Assembly (NCBI RefSeq): GCF_040117685.2
Contig: NZ_JBEDYP020000017.1
Location: 1-64,000, forward strand
From: Gracilimonas sp040117685
GTDB lineage: Bacteria > Bacteroidota > Rhodothermia > Balneolales > Balneolaceae
DNA length: 64,000 bases
Direction of reading: 5' to 3'
Positions 34,822 to 43,621 of this stretch are shown in pieces (the first letter of the stretch is position 1; each line of letters opens with the position of its first letter). The notes under the pieces were generated by a model. The model made no database searches, had not been told where the DNA came from, and saw only the letters and a program-made list of their open reading frames with translations. Made by a program: the position numbers and the translations under genes.

Positions 34822-36114
34822 ATGAAAAAACTACTCAGCTCTTCCATCCTTGCATTATTACTGTTGGTGGGGTGCGCCCCAAGTGAAAAGGAAACTTTTG
34901 ACAAAGCCATGGATATTCATGAAAGGGTTATCACGCTGGATACCCACGTGGATATTAACGTGAATAACTTTACCGAAGAAACCAACTACACACAAAGATT
35001 AAATACCCAGGTCGATTTGGTTAAAATGGAAGAAGGGGGGCTGGATGTGGTTTGGCTGGTGGTTTATACCGGACAGGATACGTTGACGGAGGAAGGCTAT
35101 GCGGATGCCTATGAAAATGCGGATGCCAAATTTGAGGCCATCCACCGTTTAACCCAGGAAATTGCTCCCGATCAAATGGAGCTGGCAACCACCTCTGAGG
35201 ATGTGAGGCGTATTATTGCCGAAGGAAAGAAAGTGGCTATGATTGGAGTGGAGAATGCGTATCCGGTGGGTACTGATCTCTCCAGGATAGAAGAATTTTA
35301 TGAGCGCGGTGCCCGATATATGTCCCTTTCGCATAACGGGCACAGTCAATTCAGCGATTCCAACACTGGGGAGCGCGATGACCAATGGATGCATGACGGC
35401 CTGAGCGACCAGGGAAGAGAAGCCATCGCTGAAATGAACCGGCTGGGCATGCTGATTGATATCTCCCATCCTTCTAAAAAAGCAAACATCGAAACGATGA
35501 AGTTGTCGAAAGCACCGGTGATAGCATCGCACTCCTCAGCCAGGGCGATGAATGATGTAAGCCGCAACCTGAGCGATGAAGAACTGATGCTGCTGAAAGA
35601 AAATGGCGGAGTTGTGCAAACCGTCGCTTTTCGCAGCTATCTTGATTCCGAAAAACACGCCGCCTGGCAGGAAGCCTCGCGCACAGTTCTGGAAGAAGAA
35701 GCCGGAAAATTGGGTTTTGAGCTTTTAAATTGGGGTGATATTCGCGAAATGAGCGAAGAAGAACGTGATGAATACATGGAAATGTACCGCACTGCTCAGG
35801 ATAATGCCGAGCCCCGAATTACCGAAGAAGTAAACGAGATGTACCCACCGGTTAATGTTTCGGATCTGGTTGATCATGTAGATTATATGGTCGATTTAAT
35901 TGGATTAAAACATGTTGGAATCAGCTCGGATTTTGATGGCGGAGGCGGTGTTTACAATTGGATGGATGCCTCAGAAACCTTCAATGTGACGCATGAGCTG
36001 GTGAAGCGCGGTTATAGTGAAGAAGAAATCGCGATGCTGTGGAGTGGAAATTTACTTCGTGTATTGGATGAAGCCGAAGCTGTTGCCGCCGAAATTCAAG
36101 CTCAGGAAGAGTAA
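34822..36114 (+). CDS. Membrane dipeptidase (M19, renal dipeptidase family) lipoprotein
   Basis: 430 residues from the ATG at 34822, directly before a signal peptide with lipobox LLLVGCAPS. Zinc ligands of the M19 family are visible: DTHVD near the N-terminus, the bridging Glu in IGVENAYPVG, then DISHPSKK and ASHSSARAMNDVSRN, with SSDFDGGGG towards the end. It hydrolyses dipeptides in the envelope and complements the secreted M28 and S15 peptidases. The frame is open from 34744, but the extra 26 residues precede the signal peptide and are rejected. An insertion with HAAWQEASRTVLEEEAGKLG lengthens the barrel region. Confidence 0.9.
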   Translation: MKKLLSSSILALLLLVGCAPSEKETFDKAMDIHERVITLDTHVDINVNNFTEETNYTQRLNTQVDLVKMEEGGLDVVWLVVYTGQDTLTEEGYADAYENADAKFEAIHRLTQEIAPDQMELATTSEDVRRIIAEGKKVAMIGVENAYPVGTDLSRIEEFYERGARYMSLSHNGHSQFSDSNTGERDDQWMHDGLSDQGREAIAEMNRLGMLIDISHPSKKANIETMKLSKAPVIASHSSARAMNDVSRNLSDEELMLLKENGGVVQTVAFRSYLDSEKHAAWQEASRTVLEEEAGKLGFELLNWGDIREMSEEERDEYMEMYRTAQDNAEPRITEEVNEMYPPVNVSDLVDHVDYMVDLIGLKHVGISSDFDGGGGVYNWMDASETFNVTHELVKRGYSEEEIAMLWSGNLLRVLDEAEAVAAEIQAQEE

Positions 36115-36123
36115 GCGAATACC

Positions 36124-36190
36124 CAACAAGGAACTCCGAACTTTGGACCATTCCGTTCAAAATTTAGAGTTGGATGTTCCTTGTTTGGTG
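36124..36190. repeat. Dispersed AACAAGGAAC-type repeat
   Basis: CCAACAAGGAACTCCGAACTT (from 36122) and AGTTGGATGTTCCTTGTT form an inverted pair downstream of the M19 gene. It belongs to the family seen at 21003, 36828, 41255 and 42807. The rest of 36191-36329 shows no gene. Confidence 0.6.
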
Positions 36191-36329
36191 TTTAACTGTC
36201 CAAAAATCATTAAAGCCAAATTATCTTTTTGCAAAGAAAAGTTAGAAAAAGGTTATTTCCTTTAAACCTCCGCCTAATCTTTTTAACTTTACGGCTCACA
36301 AAAATTACTGTAAACAAAATCATAAAAAA

Positions 36330-36821
36330 GTGATTGCAGAAGCAGACGTTTCAACTGACGTCAAGATTTTAAAAGCCGATTTAAGTAACCCTAAACACGC
36401 CTCAGATATAGTCAAGATTGTAGACCTCTTTGCGAGAGATCCTATGGGGCAGGATGAACCGCTGGACGAGGAAGTCCGCGTAGATATGATCGCAGAGATG
36501 AAGAAGGTGCCCACCACCATGACCTACATCGCCTATGCCGGCGAAAAAGCGCTGGGTATTGTAACCTGTTTTGTAGGATTTTCAACCTTTACGGCAAGCA
36601 AGGTATTCAAAATTCATGATGTAGCCGTTCACCCCGATGCACGCGGGATGGGAATCGGAACCATGATGCTGGAAAACATTGAAAACGAAGCCAGGGAAAT
36701 GGGCTGCTCTAAAATTACCCTTGAAGTGCGGGAAGATAACCCGGCGCGCCGCCTGTATGAAAAACAGGACTTTGAATACGGTGATCCGAAATGGTATTTC
36801 ATGACGAAGAACCTCGGGTGA
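36330..36821 (+). CDS. GNAT-family N-acetyltransferase
   Basis: 163 residues starting at GTG; no ATG is available upstream in frame. The acetyl-CoA loop is clear: IHDVAVHPDARGMGIGTMML (R/Q-x-x-G-x-G/A as RGMGIG), followed by AREMGCSKITLEVREDNPARRLYEKQDF. Substrate unknown: GNAT proteins acetylate small amines, antibiotics or proteins. It has its own strong terminator 40 bp downstream, so it is likely a single-gene unit. Confidence 0.85.
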   Translation: MIAEADVSTDVKILKADLSNPKHASDIVKIVDLFARDPMGQDEPLDEEVRVDMIAEMKKVPTTMTYIAYAGEKALGIVTCFVGFSTFTASKVFKIHDVAVHPDARGMGIGTMMLENIENEAREMGCSKITLEVREDNPARRLYEKQDFEYGDPKWYFMTKNLG

Positions 36822-36827
36822 AAACCG

Positions 36828-36890
36828 AACAAGGAACATTGAACTTCGAATATTGAAGTGAAGCCTCTTCTTAGCAGAAGAGGCTTTTTT
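36828..36890 (+). terminator. Dispersed repeat followed by intrinsic terminator of the GNAT gene
   Basis: A copy of the AACAAGGAACATTGAACTTC repeat (36828-36860) runs directly into a perfect 11-bp stem (AAGCCTCTTCT/AGAAGAGGCTT, 36861-36886, loop TAGC) followed by TTTTTTTG. Confidence 0.85.
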
Positions 36891-36946
36891 TGTTTAAATG
36901 TTTTCCCCATATTCATTCGTCATTGTAGTCACTTGTACTTAAACGC

Positions 36947-38269
36947 ATGAAAAGATTAATTATACTGTTTGTAGGGTGCCTGCTGTTAGCATCCTGCAAC
37001 AATAAAACTTCCGGGCCGCCCTTCAAGATTGAGCTGGAACTAAAAGAGAACTCCGGTCAGGTTCCGCCATTACTTGCGGTGTCTATGGGCGGCGGGTTTA
37101 TTTTTGACCCTGAATATCCGGGAGAGCCTACTGAAATGCCTGAAGGGTTACAGAATGGAGAGATTTTTCATGGCATCATCGATTTGTATCAATACGTGAG
37201 TCAGGGTCACGCCGCGGGATTTATCAAGGAGTCTATTTTTCAGAGAAACAGTGCCCTGATAGATTCTGTTACTATTACCGATGAGTGGGTAGATGTAATT
37301 TTTACGGTGGCTGTTGGCGAAGACGAACAAGGCAGAGCCATAGCATTTGTGGAAGGTAAAGATGGAAATTTCCCGGATGATCCAATTTACTTTGATTCCA
37401 CCACGGTTGAGTTTCAGGATCAGGTATTTAAGGTGATGGAAGCCGTAGTTCCGGCCCCCTTTGAATATTACAATGGTGAAGAAGTGGTGTGGCATGAAGG
37501 CAAGGCCAGCCTGATGTACCTTTCCGATTCCACTCCCTCCGAAAGCTTACAGTTGTTCTATCATAAAATCCGAATGGGGACATGGACGGTTAATGACCAA
37601 ACATTCGATATTCTCCTCTCCAAAGAAAGTGCTCCTCCTTACCGGAAAGAGTTATACACCTATTTATACATAGACCTGGACGAAGACGGAACATTTGACG
37701 TGATGCCCGATGGCATGGAGGCATACCCCGTAACGGAGCCCTTCAACATAGCCGGGGAAAGCTGGAAGATAACCGATATTACCATCGACGGCAGCTCGGT
37801 AACCATAGACGTATCCGAAGAGAAAGTGGACCCTAAAGTAGCCCTCCGTCCGGGTATAGAAGCCCCGAATTTTACCGCCACAACTGTAGCGGGAAATCAG
37901 TTCAACCTGGAGGAACTTCAGGGTAAATACGTGATGCTTGATTTTTGGGGAACGTGGTGCGGACCTTGTATCGATGTCCTGCCGGTGTTAAAACAAGCCT
38001 ATGAAGAATATGGCGGAGCTGATTTCGAAATTATAGGAATAGCCAATGAAGTTAGTGCCGATGGTTTTAAGAACTTTCTGAAAAATGAGGGCATCAGCTG
38101 GCCTCAGGTTCTGGAAATCTATGAAGAGAATAATACCATTCAGGAAATCTATTCAGTCAACTCATATCCCACCTATTATTTGATCAACCCGGAAGGGGAA
38201 ATTGTAGAGTACGGGATGGCATTGTCGGAGGAGAACCTTATGGGCACGTTGAGCAAATATTTGGATTGA
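36947..38269 (+). CDS. TlpA-like thioredoxin-fold lipoprotein
   Basis: 440 residues. Signal peptide with lipobox (LLLASCNN, Cys17). Residues ~20-300 form a large N-terminal region with no recognised motif (beta-rich, including an acidic DLDEDGTFDVMPDG stretch). The last ~140 residues are an AhpC/TlpA-type thioredoxin domain: RPGIEAPNFTATTVAG, VMLDFWGTWCGPC with the CxxC redox pair, and the cis-Pro site NSYPTYYLI. It should reduce or exchange disulfides in the envelope. The N-terminal part probably recognises the partner. Confidence 0.88.
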   Translation: MKRLIILFVGCLLLASCNNKTSGPPFKIELELKENSGQVPPLLAVSMGGGFIFDPEYPGEPTEMPEGLQNGEIFHGIIDLYQYVSQGHAAGFIKESIFQRNSALIDSVTITDEWVDVIFTVAVGEDEQGRAIAFVEGKDGNFPDDPIYFDSTTVEFQDQVFKVMEAVVPAPFEYYNGEEVVWHEGKASLMYLSDSTPSESLQLFYHKIRMGTWTVNDQTFDILLSKESAPPYRKELYTYLYIDLDEDGTFDVMPDGMEAYPVTEPFNIAGESWKITDITIDGSSVTIDVSEEKVDPKVALRPGIEAPNFTATTVAGNQFNLEELQGKYVMLDFWGTWCGPCIDVLPVLKQAYEEYGGADFEIIGIANEVSADGFKNFLKNEGISWPQVLEIYEENNTIQEIYSVNSYPTYYLINPEGEIVEYGMALSEENLMGTLSKYLD

Positions 38270-38339
38270 TCTATACAGGCACAGTTTGGGGTCTATTTTC
38301 TGTATTCTTGCCCCTAAACACAGTTAAATCAACACTAAT

Positions 38340-38416
38340 TTGTAACATTTATCATTTTTTTACTCTTGTGTATGCAAGCAGTTAATAAATGACCGGTCAT
38401 AGATAGTTAGCTAACT
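38340..38416 (+). promoter_or_regulatory. Candidate promoter and two palindromic operators upstream of the subtilase
   Basis: TTG (38340-38342), an 18-bp spacer and TACTCTTG (38361-38368) resemble the Bacteroidota TTG/TAnnTTTG promoter with one mismatch. Two perfect 12-bp palindromes follow: ATGACCGGTCAT (38389-38400) and AGTTAGCTAACT (38405-38416). They would fall in the 5' leader, positions suited to repressor binding. The binding protein is unknown. Confidence 0.5.
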
Positions 38417-38463
38417 CTTAATTGCTGTGTTATAAAAAGAACACCAATTAACAGAGGTAATCT

Positions 38464-39708
38464 ATGTCAAGTACTATGTTAAAAAAGCTAAGCTCTTTAC
38501 TAATTATCGGGGCATTAGTCGTCACAGGATGTGACCAAACAACAAGCGTTAAAAAACAAGACGAACTCACCAAGCAAGAGAAAGCCGAGCAAATTCTGGC
38601 TAAACAAAATCAGCCTATTGACGGGCAGTACATTGTGGTTTTTAAAGAAGAAGGCAATGAACGGAGGATGGCCAAAGCTCAGCGGGCGCAGCAGGTTGAA
38701 CGAAAAATCAGCGCTGTCTCTGCAGAGAATAACATCCCGGAAGAAAAAATCAGAAGTACCTATAAATATTCTGTCAGTGGTTTTACGGCCGAACTGGACG
38801 ATGAACAGCTTTCTGCTTTGAGAAACGATGAACGTGTTGATTACATCGAGCAGGATAGAATTGTGATCTTGTCTCCCCCTAAAGCAACACAATCATTCTG
38901 GTGCATTTATTTCGGTATAGGATGTGACTATGGCGGCGGAGATCCTCAGGTAACTCCTTATGGCATCAATCGTGTAGGCGGAGCCGTTGACGGATCGGGT
39001 TTAACGGCCTGGATTCTTGATTCCGGAGTTGATCTGGACCATAACGACCTGAATGTGAACACTCAACTGAGTACTTCTTTTGTAGCCACAGAAAGCACGG
39101 CCGATGATGGCAACGGGCACGGAACGCACGTTGCCGGAACCATTGCTGCCCTGGATAACGACATTGATGTGATAGGTGTAGCTGCCGGAGCAAGCGTTGT
39201 TGCTGTAAAAGTATTAGATAGTAACGGAAGCGGTGCCTATTCCGGTGTTATTGACGGCATCGATTATGTGGCAGCTAACGGATCATCCGGAGATGTTGCC
39301 AACATGAGTCTGGGTGGCGGAACTTCTCAGGCTGTGGATGATGCAGTACGAAATGCGGCAGACAACGGAATTATGTTTGCTCTTGCGGCCGGTAACGACG
39401 GTGCCGATGCCAACAACTCTTCTCCGGCCCGGGTTGAGTACAACAATGTATGGACCGTTTCTGCCATCGACAGCAACGATAATTTTGCCTCTTTCTCTAA
39501 CTACGGAAACCCACCGATTGAATATGCCGGACCCGGCGTGGATGTTGAATCTCTTTGGAGAGACGGCGGTGTGAACACCATCAGCGGTACGTCTATGGCA
39601 ACACCTCATGTGGCCGGTGTGTTATTGGTTACCGGAGGAAATCCTTCTACCGATGGAACGGCCAACGGCGATCCTGACGGAACTCCCGACCCAATCGCAA
39701 CGCATTAA
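38464..39708 (+). CDS. Subtilisin-like serine peptidase (S8) lipoprotein precursor
   Basis: 414 residues. Lipobox GALVVTGCDQ (Cys23); an I9-type inhibitor propeptide (about 50-135, DGQYIVVFKEE to RVDYIEQDRIV); then the proteinase-K-like catalytic domain with Asp186 (WILDSGVDLDH), His219 (GHGTHVAGT), the oxyanion Asn region (ALAAGNDG) and Ser377 (GTSMATPHVAG). The triad is intact. It ends soon after the catalytic core, with a short D/G/P-rich tail and no sorting domain. Residues 140-165 have a cysteine-containing insert (FWCIYFGIGCDYGGGD). It should degrade proteins at the cell surface or outside. Confidence 0.93.
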   Translation: MSSTMLKKLSSLLIIGALVVTGCDQTTSVKKQDELTKQEKAEQILAKQNQPIDGQYIVVFKEEGNERRMAKAQRAQQVERKISAVSAENNIPEEKIRSTYKYSVSGFTAELDDEQLSALRNDERVDYIEQDRIVILSPPKATQSFWCIYFGIGCDYGGGDPQVTPYGINRVGGAVDGSGLTAWILDSGVDLDHNDLNVNTQLSTSFVATESTADDGNGHGTHVAGTIAALDNDIDVIGVAAGASVVAVKVLDSNGSGAYSGVIDGIDYVAANGSSGDVANMSLGGGTSQAVDDAVRNAADNGIMFALAAGNDGADANNSSPARVEYNNVWTVSAIDSNDNFASFSNYGNPPIEYAGPGVDVESLWRDGGVNTISGTSMATPHVAGVLLVTGGNPSTDGTANGDPDGTPDPIATH

Positions 39709-39734
39709 GAGCAATAGTAGCTCCTAAACATAAC

Positions 39735-39768
39735 AAAAGCCCCCGCTCACATATGAGCGGGGGCTTTT
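39735..39768. terminator. Strong bidirectional intrinsic terminator
   Basis: A perfect 15-bp stem containing GCCCCCGCTCA with a 4-nt loop. The arms begin AAAA and end TTTT, followed by TATTTTT on the plus strand. It ends the subtilase gene and probably the convergent transglycosylase gene. Confidence 0.92.
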
Positions 39769-39836
39769 TATTTTTGGGAAAGCTTAGGCCATCATGCTGA
39801 ATTTATCTTGTGCAAGAAAAAGTAACGGAGACTACA

Positions 39837-40610
39837 CTACTTAGTCTTTTCAATTTTCTTTGCTTCTTCTGCCAGCTCCAACACTACCTTGGTATACATG
39901 GTGCTTGGGTTATAGCGCATAACAGCCTTCTCTATGCTGCCTGTAATTTTGTAGAAGTGAGACAGGTAATTGGCCACAGAAAAAATATTGTTCGGCATAA
40001 AATAAAGATCAGAGCCCACCCACCAGCGATTCAGTGAATAAGGGATAAACTGGGCATATGACATGGCACCTGCATAACTTGATTCAAGTGACAGTATATC
40101 CAGGTTGTTCTTTTCGGCAAAGATAAGCAGCTCTTCCAGCTGAGCTTTCGACCAATCACTTCTATACCCTTCTGCATACATAGATACATAAGCATTAAAC
40201 GGGTTATAGCTTCCCTTGTACTTCCCAAATTCCGATTCAATTCCGATTATACCGGCAATTACGTGCTTGGGGATACCGTATTTTTCCTGGGCAGCATCTA
40301 ACTCCGGGGCATATTTAACCAGGAAGTCTTCCAGCTTTTGTTTTTTAACATCGTACTTGATGATTCCCTGATAGTCCTCAAAACTCTCGATTTTAATTTC
40401 AACCGCCCGTGTAAACTTGCCGGTTATATCATCGATAAGTTTAAAGCGGGGATCGTTAAGCAAATCATTGAATGCATAGCCCTTATCCTCAAAATATTCA
40501 GCAAGCTCATCAATGTTGGCTTTTAGTTTGCCCGGATCGGAATGATCAGCAGATGCCGTACATGGAATCGTTAGCAGGAATAACAGGAGTGTGATGATGG
40601 TCTTTTTCAT
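39837..40610 (-). CDS. MltB-like lytic murein transglycosylase (GH103)
   Basis: 257 residues with a signal peptide (1-21, cleavage TASA) and no lipobox. The GH103 core has the catalytic Glu in GIIGIESEFGKYKG, then SYAGAMSYAQFIP and the substrate-groove segment SVANYLSHFY; MRYNPSTMYTKVVLELA ends the domain. It would cleave glycan strands in peptidoglycan with 1,6-anhydro product formation. It is shorter than E. coli MltB but includes all core motifs. Confidence 0.87.
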   Translation of the reverse strand: MKKTIITLLLFLLTIPCTASADHSDPGKLKANIDELAEYFEDKGYAFNDLLNDPRFKLIDDITGKFTRAVEIKIESFEDYQGIIKYDVKKQKLEDFLVKYAPELDAAQEKYGIPKHVIAGIIGIESEFGKYKGSYNPFNAYVSMYAEGYRSDWSKAQLEELLIFAEKNNLDILSLESSYAGAMSYAQFIPYSLNRWWVGSDLYFMPNNIFSVANYLSHFYKITGSIEKAVMRYNPSTMYTKVVLELAEEAKKIEKTK

Positions 40611-40741
40611 AATAGTCGCGTTTTGTTTCGCCTCTCTGAGCTCTATTATAACAAATTCAGATTGATTTGATTATTAAAGATTGTAGAGTTTTTGAAGTTA
40701 CTTATCGTTGAGATATATTAAACGTAAACCAATTTCATGTT

Positions 40742-40954
40742 ATGAGAGATCAATTAATAGAAGAATTAAAGGCTTTATCTCCGGAAGAAAAGCTCACCGT
40801 AACTGAGATTTTATGGGACAGTTTGAAAGAAGAAAATGTGTCCATTTCTGAGAGTCAGCTAAATATAATCAGGGAAAGAGAAGAAGAATATAAAGCCGGA
40901 AACCAAAAACTATATAGCTGGGAAGAGGTGAAAAAACTGGCCAGGAATAAATGA
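40742..40954 (+). CDS. Addiction-module antitoxin (small alpha-helical family)
   Basis: 70 residues. Pattern ELKALSPEEKLTVTEILWDSL with a long acidic C-terminal helix and SWEEVKKLARN matches the short addiction-module component family that pairs with RelE/ParE toxins. It overlaps the toxin ORF by 4 bp (ATGA), so the two are translated together, antitoxin first. Confidence 0.88.
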   Translation: MRDQLIEELKALSPEEKLTVTEILWDSLKEENVSISESQLNIIREREEEYKAGNQKLYSWEEVKKLARNK

Positions 40955-41256
40955 AGCTTCTTCATTTTACGGACGCCGCAAAAGAAGATTATCTTGAGGC
41001 AAAAGCTTGGTACACTGAGATTAAAGATGTTCTGGGGGATTATTTTGAATCTGCAATTGATCATACGATTCAAAGAATCTTAGCCAATCCATTGGAATTC
41101 CCCATTATTACTGGGAGTACGAGAAAGGCATTGGTGACGCACTTTCCCTTCAATATCTTCTTTATAAACATCAAATCAGAGAATAGTATAATTATCACAG
41201 CTGTACTTCATCACAGACGGAACCCCAAACAATTGGAGTCGGTAGATCAAAATTGA
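40951..41256 (+). CDS. RelE/ParE-family toxin
   Basis: 101 residues with the RelE/ParE core: FTDAAKEDYLEAKAWY, LGDYFESAIDHTIQRILANP, the FPIITGSTRKALVTHFPFNIFF strand region and IITAVLHHRRNPK. It could poison ribosomes (RelE) or gyrase (ParE); the sequence does not decide. Directly downstream and overlapping its antitoxin. Confidence 0.88.
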   Translation: MKLLHFTDAAKEDYLEAKAWYTEIKDVLGDYFESAIDHTIQRILANPLEFPIITGSTRKALVTHFPFNIFFINIKSENSIIITAVLHHRRNPKQLESVDQN

Positions 41257-41291
41257 ACATTCCTCGTTCAATATTCGAAGTTCAAATCAAA
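41255..41291. repeat. Dispersed ATTGAACATTC-type repeat
   Basis: AATTGAACATTCCTCGTTCAA followed by TATTCGAAGTTCAA can fold on itself and matches the repeats at 36828 and 42807 in inverted orientation. It touches the toxin stop codon. Confidence 0.6.
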
Positions 41292-41382
41292 AACCCTTAC
41301 CTTTTAGGGCTTTAAAAAGTCCGCTTCACGGTTTTGTTTGTAATGAAGCGATTAACTTCAAAAACTATTATCAGAAAGTACC

Positions 41383-42804
41383 ATGGCAAAAGAATTTGAT
41401 GTATGTGTAATCGGGTCAGGCCCCGGCGGATATGTAGCCGCAATTCGTGCTTCTCAGCTTGGCTTTAAAACAGCAATTGTTGAAAAAAGACATCTTGGTG
41501 GTGTTTGTTTAAATATTGGTTGTATTCCAACCAAAGCCCTTCTTCGTTCAGCTGAAGTGTATGAATCTATCGAGCACGCCTCTGATTACGGAATTAACGT
41601 GAAGGACTACTCAGCCGACTTCGACGGTATAGTGAAGCGGAGCCGTGGTGTTGCCAACAAAATGAGCAAAGGCGTTCAGTTCCTGATGAAGGCGAATAAG
41701 ATTGACGTTTTCATGGGAACGGGTGTTTTTAAATCCAAGTCTGAATTGTCGGTAAATGACGATAAGGGCAAAGAGCAGGAAAGCATCAAGGCGAAACATT
41801 TTATCGTGGCTACCGGAGCGCGACCACGTCAGCTTCCAAGCCTGGAAATTGACGGCGATATGATCATCGATTCTGAAAAAGCCATGCAGCTCGATAAGCA
41901 GCCTAAGAAAATGGTGATTGTCGGAGCCGGCGCGATTGGTGTTGAGTTTGCATATTTCTACAATGCTATCGGAACAGAAGTAACGATTGTAGAGCTTCAG
42001 GATACACTGGTGCCTGTAGAGGACAAAGACGTTGGTAAAGAGCTTGGTAAAATCTATAAGAAAAAAGGCATGAACGTGATGACCGGAAGCACGGTCGAAA
42101 ACGTGAAGAAAAAAGGCAAAGGGGTTGAAGTAACCGTTAAGACCAAGAAAGGCGAAGAGAAAATCGAAGCCGATGTGGTTCTTTCTGCCGTAGGTGTGAC
42201 CGGAAACGTTGAGAACCTTGGATTAGACAAAGCCGGCGTTAAAACCGAAAAAGGTGCTATCGTTGTTGATAAGAAAACATATAAAACCAATGTGGATGGA
42301 ATTTATGCCATTGGTGATGTAATCGGTGCTCCATGGCTGGCTCACAAAGCTTCTCATGAAGCTGTGGTTCTTGCCGAGCAGCTGGCTGGTGAAAACCCGC
42401 ATCCTGTGAATTACAATAACATTCCGGGCTGTACGTATTGCGAACCACAAATTGCTTCAGTTGGGTTGACCGAGCAGGCTGCCAAAGATGAAGGTTATGA
42501 TGTGAAAGTTGGGAAGTTCCCGCTTTCAGCATCCGGTAAAGCAACGGCTTTGGGTCACGAAGAAGGCTTTGTGAAAGTGGTATTCGATGCCAAGTATGGC
42601 GAGTGGTTAGGTTGCCATATGATTGGATTTGGCGTAACGGAAATGATTGCCGAAGCAGTTGTAGCGCGTGACCTTGAAACCACCGGGCATGAAATTATCA
42701 GTGCGGTTCACCCACACCCAACCCTCTCTGAGGCGGTGATGGAAGCTGCAGCTGAAGCCTACAACGAAGGTGTACACTTAGGAACTCCGGTTAAGAAGAA
42801 GTAA
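41383..42804 (+). CDS. lpdA: Dihydrolipoyl dehydrogenase
   Basis: 473-residue FAD enzyme that reoxidises dihydrolipoamide in pyruvate/2-oxoglutarate dehydrogenase and the glycine cleavage system. FAD motif VIGSGPGGYVAAIRA, the redox disulfide in GGVCLNIGCIP, the NAD motif VIVGAGAIGVEFAYF, and the C-terminal interface HPHPTLSEAVMEA with the catalytic His-Glu pair. It stands before lipB and lipA, but its own terminator separates it from lipB. Confidence 0.96.
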   Translation: MAKEFDVCVIGSGPGGYVAAIRASQLGFKTAIVEKRHLGGVCLNIGCIPTKALLRSAEVYESIEHASDYGINVKDYSADFDGIVKRSRGVANKMSKGVQFLMKANKIDVFMGTGVFKSKSELSVNDDKGKEQESIKAKHFIVATGARPRQLPSLEIDGDMIIDSEKAMQLDKQPKKMVIVGAGAIGVEFAYFYNAIGTEVTIVELQDTLVPVEDKDVGKELGKIYKKKGMNVMTGSTVENVKKKGKGVEVTVKTKKGEEKIEADVVLSAVGVTGNVENLGLDKAGVKTEKGAIVVDKKTYKTNVDGIYAIGDVIGAPWLAHKASHEAVVLAEQLAGENPHPVNYNNIPGCTYCEPQIASVGLTEQAAKDEGYDVKVGKFPLSASGKATALGHEEGFVKVVFDAKYGEWLGCHMIGFGVTEMIAEAVVARDLETTGHEIISAVHPHPTLSEAVMEAAAEAYNEGVHLGTPVKKK

Positions 42805-42844
42805 GAACATCGAACAAGGAATTACCAACTTCGAATGTTGAACT

Positions 42845-42875
42845 AAATGGCTCCCCACCGGGAGCCATTTTTATC
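42845..42875 (+). terminator. Intrinsic terminator after lpdA
   Basis: 11-bp stem (AAATGGCTCCC/GGGAGCCATTT, loop CACC) followed by TTTA. Its left arm contains an ATG that opens the longer lipB frame, which argues against that start. It directly follows a copy of the AACAAGGAATTACCAACTTC dispersed repeat (42807-42845). Confidence 0.85.
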
Positions 42876-42885
42876 TGTGAATGTG

Positions 42886-43608
42886 ATGAGCAAAAAAGTC
42901 GAACTGTACGATTTGGGTTCTGCCTCATATCAGCCGATATGGGATTTACAGCATGCCGTGCAGCAGCGCATCATAGATGAAAAACGGGCTGAGCAAAAAG
43001 GTCAGTTCGAGGGAGCCCGACTTGACGACATCCTTCTTTTCGTAGAGCACCCCCATGTGTACACCCTGGGTAAAAGCGGGAACGAAGAAAACATGCTTCG
43101 GTCTATGCTGGAGCTTCAGGAACTGGATGCAGAGTATGTAAAGATCGATCGTGGCGGAGACATTACTTATCATGGCCCGGGTCAAATAGTCGGCTACCCT
43201 ATTTTAGATTTAGACCGGCATTTCACTGATGTGCATAAATACCTGCGCTTTCTCGAAGAAGTGATTATTCGTGTTTGTGCAGATTACGGATTTGAAGCCG
43301 GACGAATCGAAGGAGCCACTGGTGTTTGGGTTGATGATGCCAAGATCTGTGCCATGGGCATTCGCTGTTCCCGATGGGTAACCATGCACGGCTTTGCATT
43401 CAATGTGAATACGGATCTCAGGTATTTCAATAACATCGTTCCGTGCGGAATTGACGACAAAGCTGTAACCAGCTTGCAGAAATTAACCGGCCGGGAAATG
43501 GACCCTGAGGAAGTGAAGAAAAGGATTGTTTCTCACTTCGAAAACGTTTTCGAAGTATCCATTTCTCCCAAGGGTTCCTTGCAGGAAGTGGAGCATAATA
43601 TTTTGTAA
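42886..43608 (+). CDS. lipB: Octanoyltransferase (lipoate-protein ligase B)
   Basis: 240 residues. Transfers octanoyl from acyl carrier protein to lipoyl domains, the step before LipA. Family motifs: EHPHVYTLGKSGNEEN, DRGGDITYHGPGQIVGYPI with the catalytic Lys/His surroundings, GATGVWVDDAKICAMGIR and the Cys in IVPCGIDD. ATG 42886 (MSKKVELYDLG) is chosen; the alternative at 42847 lies in the lpdA terminator stem. Confidence 0.94.
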   Translation: MSKKVELYDLGSASYQPIWDLQHAVQQRIIDEKRAEQKGQFEGARLDDILLFVEHPHVYTLGKSGNEENMLRSMLELQELDAEYVKIDRGGDITYHGPGQIVGYPILDLDRHFTDVHKYLRFLEEVIIRVCADYGFEAGRIEGATGVWVDDAKICAMGIRCSRWVTMHGFAFNVNTDLRYFNNIVPCGIDDKAVTSLQKLTGREMDPEEVKKRIVSHFENVFEVSISPKGSLQEVEHNIL

Positions 43609-43613
43609 CTTTG
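43579..43613 (+). promoter_or_regulatory. Candidate promoter for lipA
   Basis: TTG (43579-43581) and TAACTTTG (43606-43613) fit the TTG/TAnnTTTG pattern, though the 24-bp spacer is long. The -7 element overlaps the lipB stop codon, just before the palindromic repeat ahead of lipA. Confidence 0.35.
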
Positions 43614-43621
43614 TACATAAT

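Noticed and set aside
42847..42885. Upstream start of lipB
   Set aside because: The ATG lies in the stem of the lpdA terminator; 42886 matches the family N-terminus.
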